Source of the DNA: an uncultured Ruminococcus sp.
Lineage (GTDB): Bacteria; Bacillota; Clostridia; Oscillospirales; Ruminococcaceae
Direction: 5' to 3'
Length of the DNA: 16,933 bases
Assembly: GCA_947175005.1 (NCBI GenBank)
Contig: CAMWLD010000011.1
Span: 1-16,933, forward strand
Part shown: in pieces, positions 14,739-16,933 of the stretch
Numbering within the stretch: the stretch's first letter is position 1
Layout: each line of letters begins with the position of its first letter
Position numbers and translations under genes: made by a program
Notes under the pieces: generated by a model
Databases searched by the model: none
What the model saw: only the letters and a program-made list of their open reading frames with translations
What the model was told of the DNA's origin: nothing

Positions 14739-16214
14739 TTAACCGAGAGTCAGTCCATAGTTGTTATTAAGATATTCTATCTGCGCAGCATTCAGATTGT
14801 AGGAATCATTCGCCCACAGATCAGGGAATATAGCGGAGTCAAGAATATATTTACTGCCTCCGGTGAACGACGCCGTGTATGTATATTCACCGTTTTCGTT
14901 TTTCGTAATTGTCATTTCCAAAGTGTTCCACGGATCGTTGCCGACCTTCACCGAAACACCGTTTTCGCCCACGGGAGCCATTCCGTAAACGCCCTTGCCC
15001 TCTGTCACAATTGTTGCACTTGCATTACCAACTGTGACAGCCATACCCGACGGTACGTTGCTGCTTCCACCTTGGTTGTTGTTATTGCCGGTATTTCCAG
15101 TGTTGCTTCCGGTATTTCCAGTGTTGCTTCCGGTATTGCCCGTGTTGCTTCCGGTATTGCCCGTGTTGCTGCCAGTGTTTCCTGTGTTATTATTATCATT
15201 ATTGTTGTTATTATTATTGTTGCTATTATTATTATTGTTGTTATTGTCTTCGCCGATTACAGGACCTGCGGTCGTTTCGGTCTTATCGGAGCATTTGCCA
15301 TATGCAATAGTCGGGTTAGGTGAAAGAGATCCATCAATCGTCATACTCCGATCGCCGTCTTCGTCAGTATAAACGAAGTACATTATCGTCCCTGCAGAAC
15401 GCGGAGACTTAATGCCGCCCGCATAATCAATAGCGGGATCATAATCTGCACCTGTATATTTTATGCACTTGAACATATACGCACCAAGTCCATAATTGCG
15501 CAACTGATAAGTGGTGTAACCGTTTTTGTTATTGCCGTCTCCGTCCGAATCCGAATAAGTGCCTCTTTTGGAGTTGTTGTAATAATAGTTGCTCGTTATT
15601 CTCAGATCAAGCACATGGCTTGTTTTGTCAAGGCTTGCATTCATATAGTAATCGGCAGGGCCGTAATAGCTTTCACCGAACACCATATACTGCGGCTTTG
15701 ATCCATCCGATTTAAGCTGATTCGAATCAAAATCCAGCGTATCTGTCCTGTTATCCAGGGAACTTATGATCCGCCCCGTGCCTGTTTTGGGATTTCCCAC
15801 CATGAAGCTGTAATCAGTCGTACCGTCAAACGCAATGACCTTTACCTTTTTCCTGTTTGGTTGGGTATTTGCATATACATTTCCCCCCGCATTAACAGGA
15901 TTATGCGCCATAAAAGCGTCAATGGCCGTTTCTGCACTGTTCACAGTTATTTTGCTGCCAGCCATAGAACTGCCTGAACCTGCTGTCATGTCACATCCCT
16001 GCTCGATTATCAGCAGATTATTGGCATATCTGAGATTTTCTCCGATATAGGACGACATAGAGCTTTCCACAGTCTGCTGGTTGTTAATTACCTTAGCCGA
16101 GGTTGCAGCCGTGTTTATGGGATTTATCATCTGCACCACGCCCGTCATGATAATGCCGAAAATGGCAATTACCACAATAAGCTCCACAAGGGTGAATGCT
16201 TTTAATTTTTTCAT
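14739..16214 (-). CDS. Long type IV prepilin with repeat tether and C-terminal domain
   Basis: A 491-residue prepilin, far longer than ordinary pilins (about 140-200). The N terminus MKKLKA|FTLVELIVVIAIFG has the short positive leader, a cleavage point before Phe7, the conserved Glu at mature position 5 (Glu11) and the hydrophobic helix. The residue before the cut is Ala, where Gly is usual. Residues ~28-320 form a pilin-like body with two cysteines (74 and about 309) and a Ser/Asp/Gly/Asn-rich segment near 235. Residues 323-343 are almost all Asn; 344-378 are five TGNTGSN-type repeats. A distinct domain of about 104 residues (388-491) follows, rich in beta-type sequence. The layout suggests a surface subunit presenting a binding domain, but I do not recognise that domain. 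GGGGAGAG lies 7 bases before the ATG; it is the last gene of the pilin run. Confidence 0.9.
   Translation of the reverse strand: MKKLKAFTLVELIVVIAIFGIIMTGVVQMINPINTAATSAKVINNQQTVESSMSSYIGENLRYANNLLIIEQGCDMTAGSGSSMAGSKITVNSAETAIDAFMAHNPVNAGGNVYANTQPNRKKVKVIAFDGTTDYSFMVGNPKTGTGRIISSLDNRTDTLDFDSNQLKSDGSKPQYMVFGESYYGPADYYMNASLDKTSHVLDLRITSNYYYNNSKRGTYSDSDGDGNNKNGYTTYQLRNYGLGAYMFKCIKYTGADYDPAIDYAGGIKSPRSAGTIMYFVYTDEDGDRSMTIDGSLSPNPTIAYGKCSDKTETTAGPVIGEDNNNNNNNSNNNNNNNNDNNNTGNTGSNTGNTGSNTGNTGSNTGNTGSNTGNTGNNNNQGGSSNVPSGMAVTVGNASATIVTEGKGVYGMAPVGENGVSVKVGNDPWNTLEMTITKNENGEYTYTASFTGGSKYILDSAIFPDLWANDSYNLNAAQIEYLNNNYGLTLG
15081..15185. repeat. 21-bp tandem repeats, five copies
   Basis: Five adjoining 21-bp units encode TGNTGSN (the last, at 15081-15101, reads TGNTGNN). 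Units at 15123-15143 and 15144-15164 are identical, and the others differ at a few bases. Because the unit is a multiple of three, gain or loss would change tether length without shifting the frame. Confidence 0.95.
15186..15245. repeat. Asn-codon microsatellite (AAT/AAC)
   Basis: Twenty codons in a row encode Asn except for one Ser and one Asp. They mix AAT and AAC, so the run is slippage-prone but not a pure trinucleotide repeat. The opposite strand reads as Leu/Ile/Val runs, which are artefacts. Confidence 0.95.
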
Positions 16215-16232
16215 ATTATCACTCTCCCCATA

Positions 16233-16652
16233 TCATCGGTGGAAATAGATGTATCTTACATCTGTTCCCTGTTTTTCCCGTTCTTCAGGCGATTGCATAT
16301 TATGATGCACATATGCATTGGATGCATACACATTCACATTGGTAACATATTTTTCGCCTGTAGCTGTATACGTAGTACCGTTGACCTTGATCTTTTCGAT
16401 CTTAAGCGTTTTGCCCTCACCGCTGTTGTATTTTTTTTGGGTAATGGGCACGGAGATCTGCTTGGCGTTACCCGTGGAGCTTTTTTCCGCGTCTGCCATC
16501 TGATCCGCAATGCTTGTGTACACCGCATCATTAAGATTGGTCATTTTCATCAGCTGGGTGTATGCCTGAACCAACAGCAGGGAGGAAACACCCAGTACCG
16601 CCAGTGCCACAAGGCACTCAATAAGAGTAAAACCTTTAATACGTTTTTTCAT
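16233..16652 (-). CDS. Short type IV prepilin, minor-pilin (PilV/GspI)-like
   Basis: A 139-residue prepilin with a textbook leader and cleavage site: MKKRIKG|FTLIECLVALAVLG, Gly7 before the cut and Glu12 at mature position 5, then a hydrophobic helix to about residue 28. The soluble part is short (about 110 residues) and ends in DVRYIYFHR. FTLIECLVALAVLG resembles the PilV/GspI group, minor subunits thought to prime assembly at the tip, but this rests on the helix only. It starts 3 bases after the upstream stop and ends 18 bases before the long prepilin, so the three genes form one operon read right to left. AGAGGAG lies about 8 bases before the ATG. Confidence 0.88.
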   Translation of the reverse strand: MKKRIKGFTLIECLVALAVLGVSSLLLVQAYTQLMKMTNLNDAVYTSIADQMADAEKSSTGNAKQISVPITQKKYNSGEGKTLKIEKIKVNGTTYTATGEKYVTNVNVYASNAYVHHNMQSPEEREKQGTDVRYIYFHR

Positions 16653-16655
16653 GGC

Positions 16656-16933
16656 TTACACTCCTCTCTGATAGTAAACATCCGACCATGCAAATACCTG
16701 GTCGCCCGCAGGTGTCGTTGTCTTATTGGGGTCGATAAAGGCTACGCCGATCTTCTGTCCACTTTCAAAATCACGACAGAAAATAGAACCAATTACTGAA
16801 ATTGCATATTGACCCACCTTGTTTCCGTCTTGATATGAATCAATATGAATATTCGAGTTTGCACCGTTATTACCGCCGACAAGAGTAACCTTTGTGTACG
16901 GTGCATAAACATAACCTTGAATTGGGCCTTGTG
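16656..16933 (-). CDS. C-terminal part of a pilus-operon protein, 5' end outside window
   Basis: An open frame enters from the right edge and ends at a TAA (complement of 16656-16658), three bases before the start of the short prepilin. The 91 visible residues begin QGPIQGYVYAPYTKVTLVGG and end WSDVYYQRGV. The GYVYAP phrase, followed by Gly- and Asn-rich strands and ISVIGSIF, resembles the beta-rich C-terminal parts of PilX-like proteins in Bacillota pilus operons, in which GxIYAP phrases recur. That resemblance is from memory and weak. Its place in the operon suggests another pilin-like or pilus-associated protein; the missing N terminus would show whether it has a prepilin leader. Confidence 0.75.
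   Translation of the reverse strand, partial: QGPIQGYVYAPYTKVTLVGGNNGANSNIHIDSYQDGNKVGQYAISVIGSIFCRDFESGQKIGVAFIDPNKTTTPAGDQVFAWSDVYYQRGV

Noticed and set aside
15081..15185. Regular short repeats as a CRISPR array
   Set aside because: The units are directly adjacent with no spacers and encode a protein repeat in frame.
14995..15372. Open frame on + coding long Leu/Val/Pro runs opposite the prepilin gene
   Set aside because: It is the antisense reading of Asn codons and the 21-bp repeats; it has no ribosome site and a composition unlike a real protein.

Overview
The window looks like chromosome from a Gram-positive anaerobe of the class Clostridia, most likely the Ruminococcus/Oscillospiraceae side. 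The grounds are strong AGGAGG-type ribosome binding sites, a ThrRS of the clostridial variety, an IscS-IscU pair without the proteobacterial isc operon, and a type IV pilus locus of the kind known from ruminococci. This placement is inference from gene content and motif wording, not from a search.

Left part (1-8327, all on +). An ABC importer comes first: the 3' part of a substrate-binding protein overlapping its permease by 8 bases, with no ATPase in view. A 2H phosphoesterase (2'-5' RNA ligase-like), threonyl-tRNA synthetase, a YbgC-like hotdog thioesterase, RNase HI and a SIMPL-domain protein follow. A well-formed promoter with a 22-bp dyad centred on its -35 box then drives iscS and iscU, which make the core of Fe-S cluster assembly. 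Three intergenic stretches here (before the thioesterase, iscS and iscU) each hold a strong hairpin without a U-tract. Two + strand terminators in tandem close this half.

Right part (8328-16933). This is a motility and surface-pilus block, mostly on -. It holds a dCache-type methyl-accepting chemotaxis protein with its own promoter and an operator-like palindrome, the retraction ATPase PilT, the assembly ATPase PilB, a prepilin peptidase (PilD) read from the + strand, and a tight three-gene run of pilins on -. The pilin run comprises a partial upstream gene, a short PilV-like minor prepilin and a long prepilin. PilD would cleave the prepilins, PilB would polymerise the pilus and PilT would retract it; the chemoreceptor next door is a candidate for steering the movement. 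PilC and the alignment proteins (PilM/N/O) are not in the window and may lie beyond the right edge.

The most unusual item is the long prepilin. After a standard N-terminal pilin helix (with Ala, not Gly, before the cleavage site) and a pilin-like body, it carries an Asn-rich tract, five 7-residue TGNTGSN repeats encoded by 21-bp tandem repeats, and a separate C-terminal domain of about 104 residues. That architecture suggests a pilus subunit displaying a binding module on a flexible, length-variable tether. No complete, unknown defence-type or otherwise clearly new system is visible.
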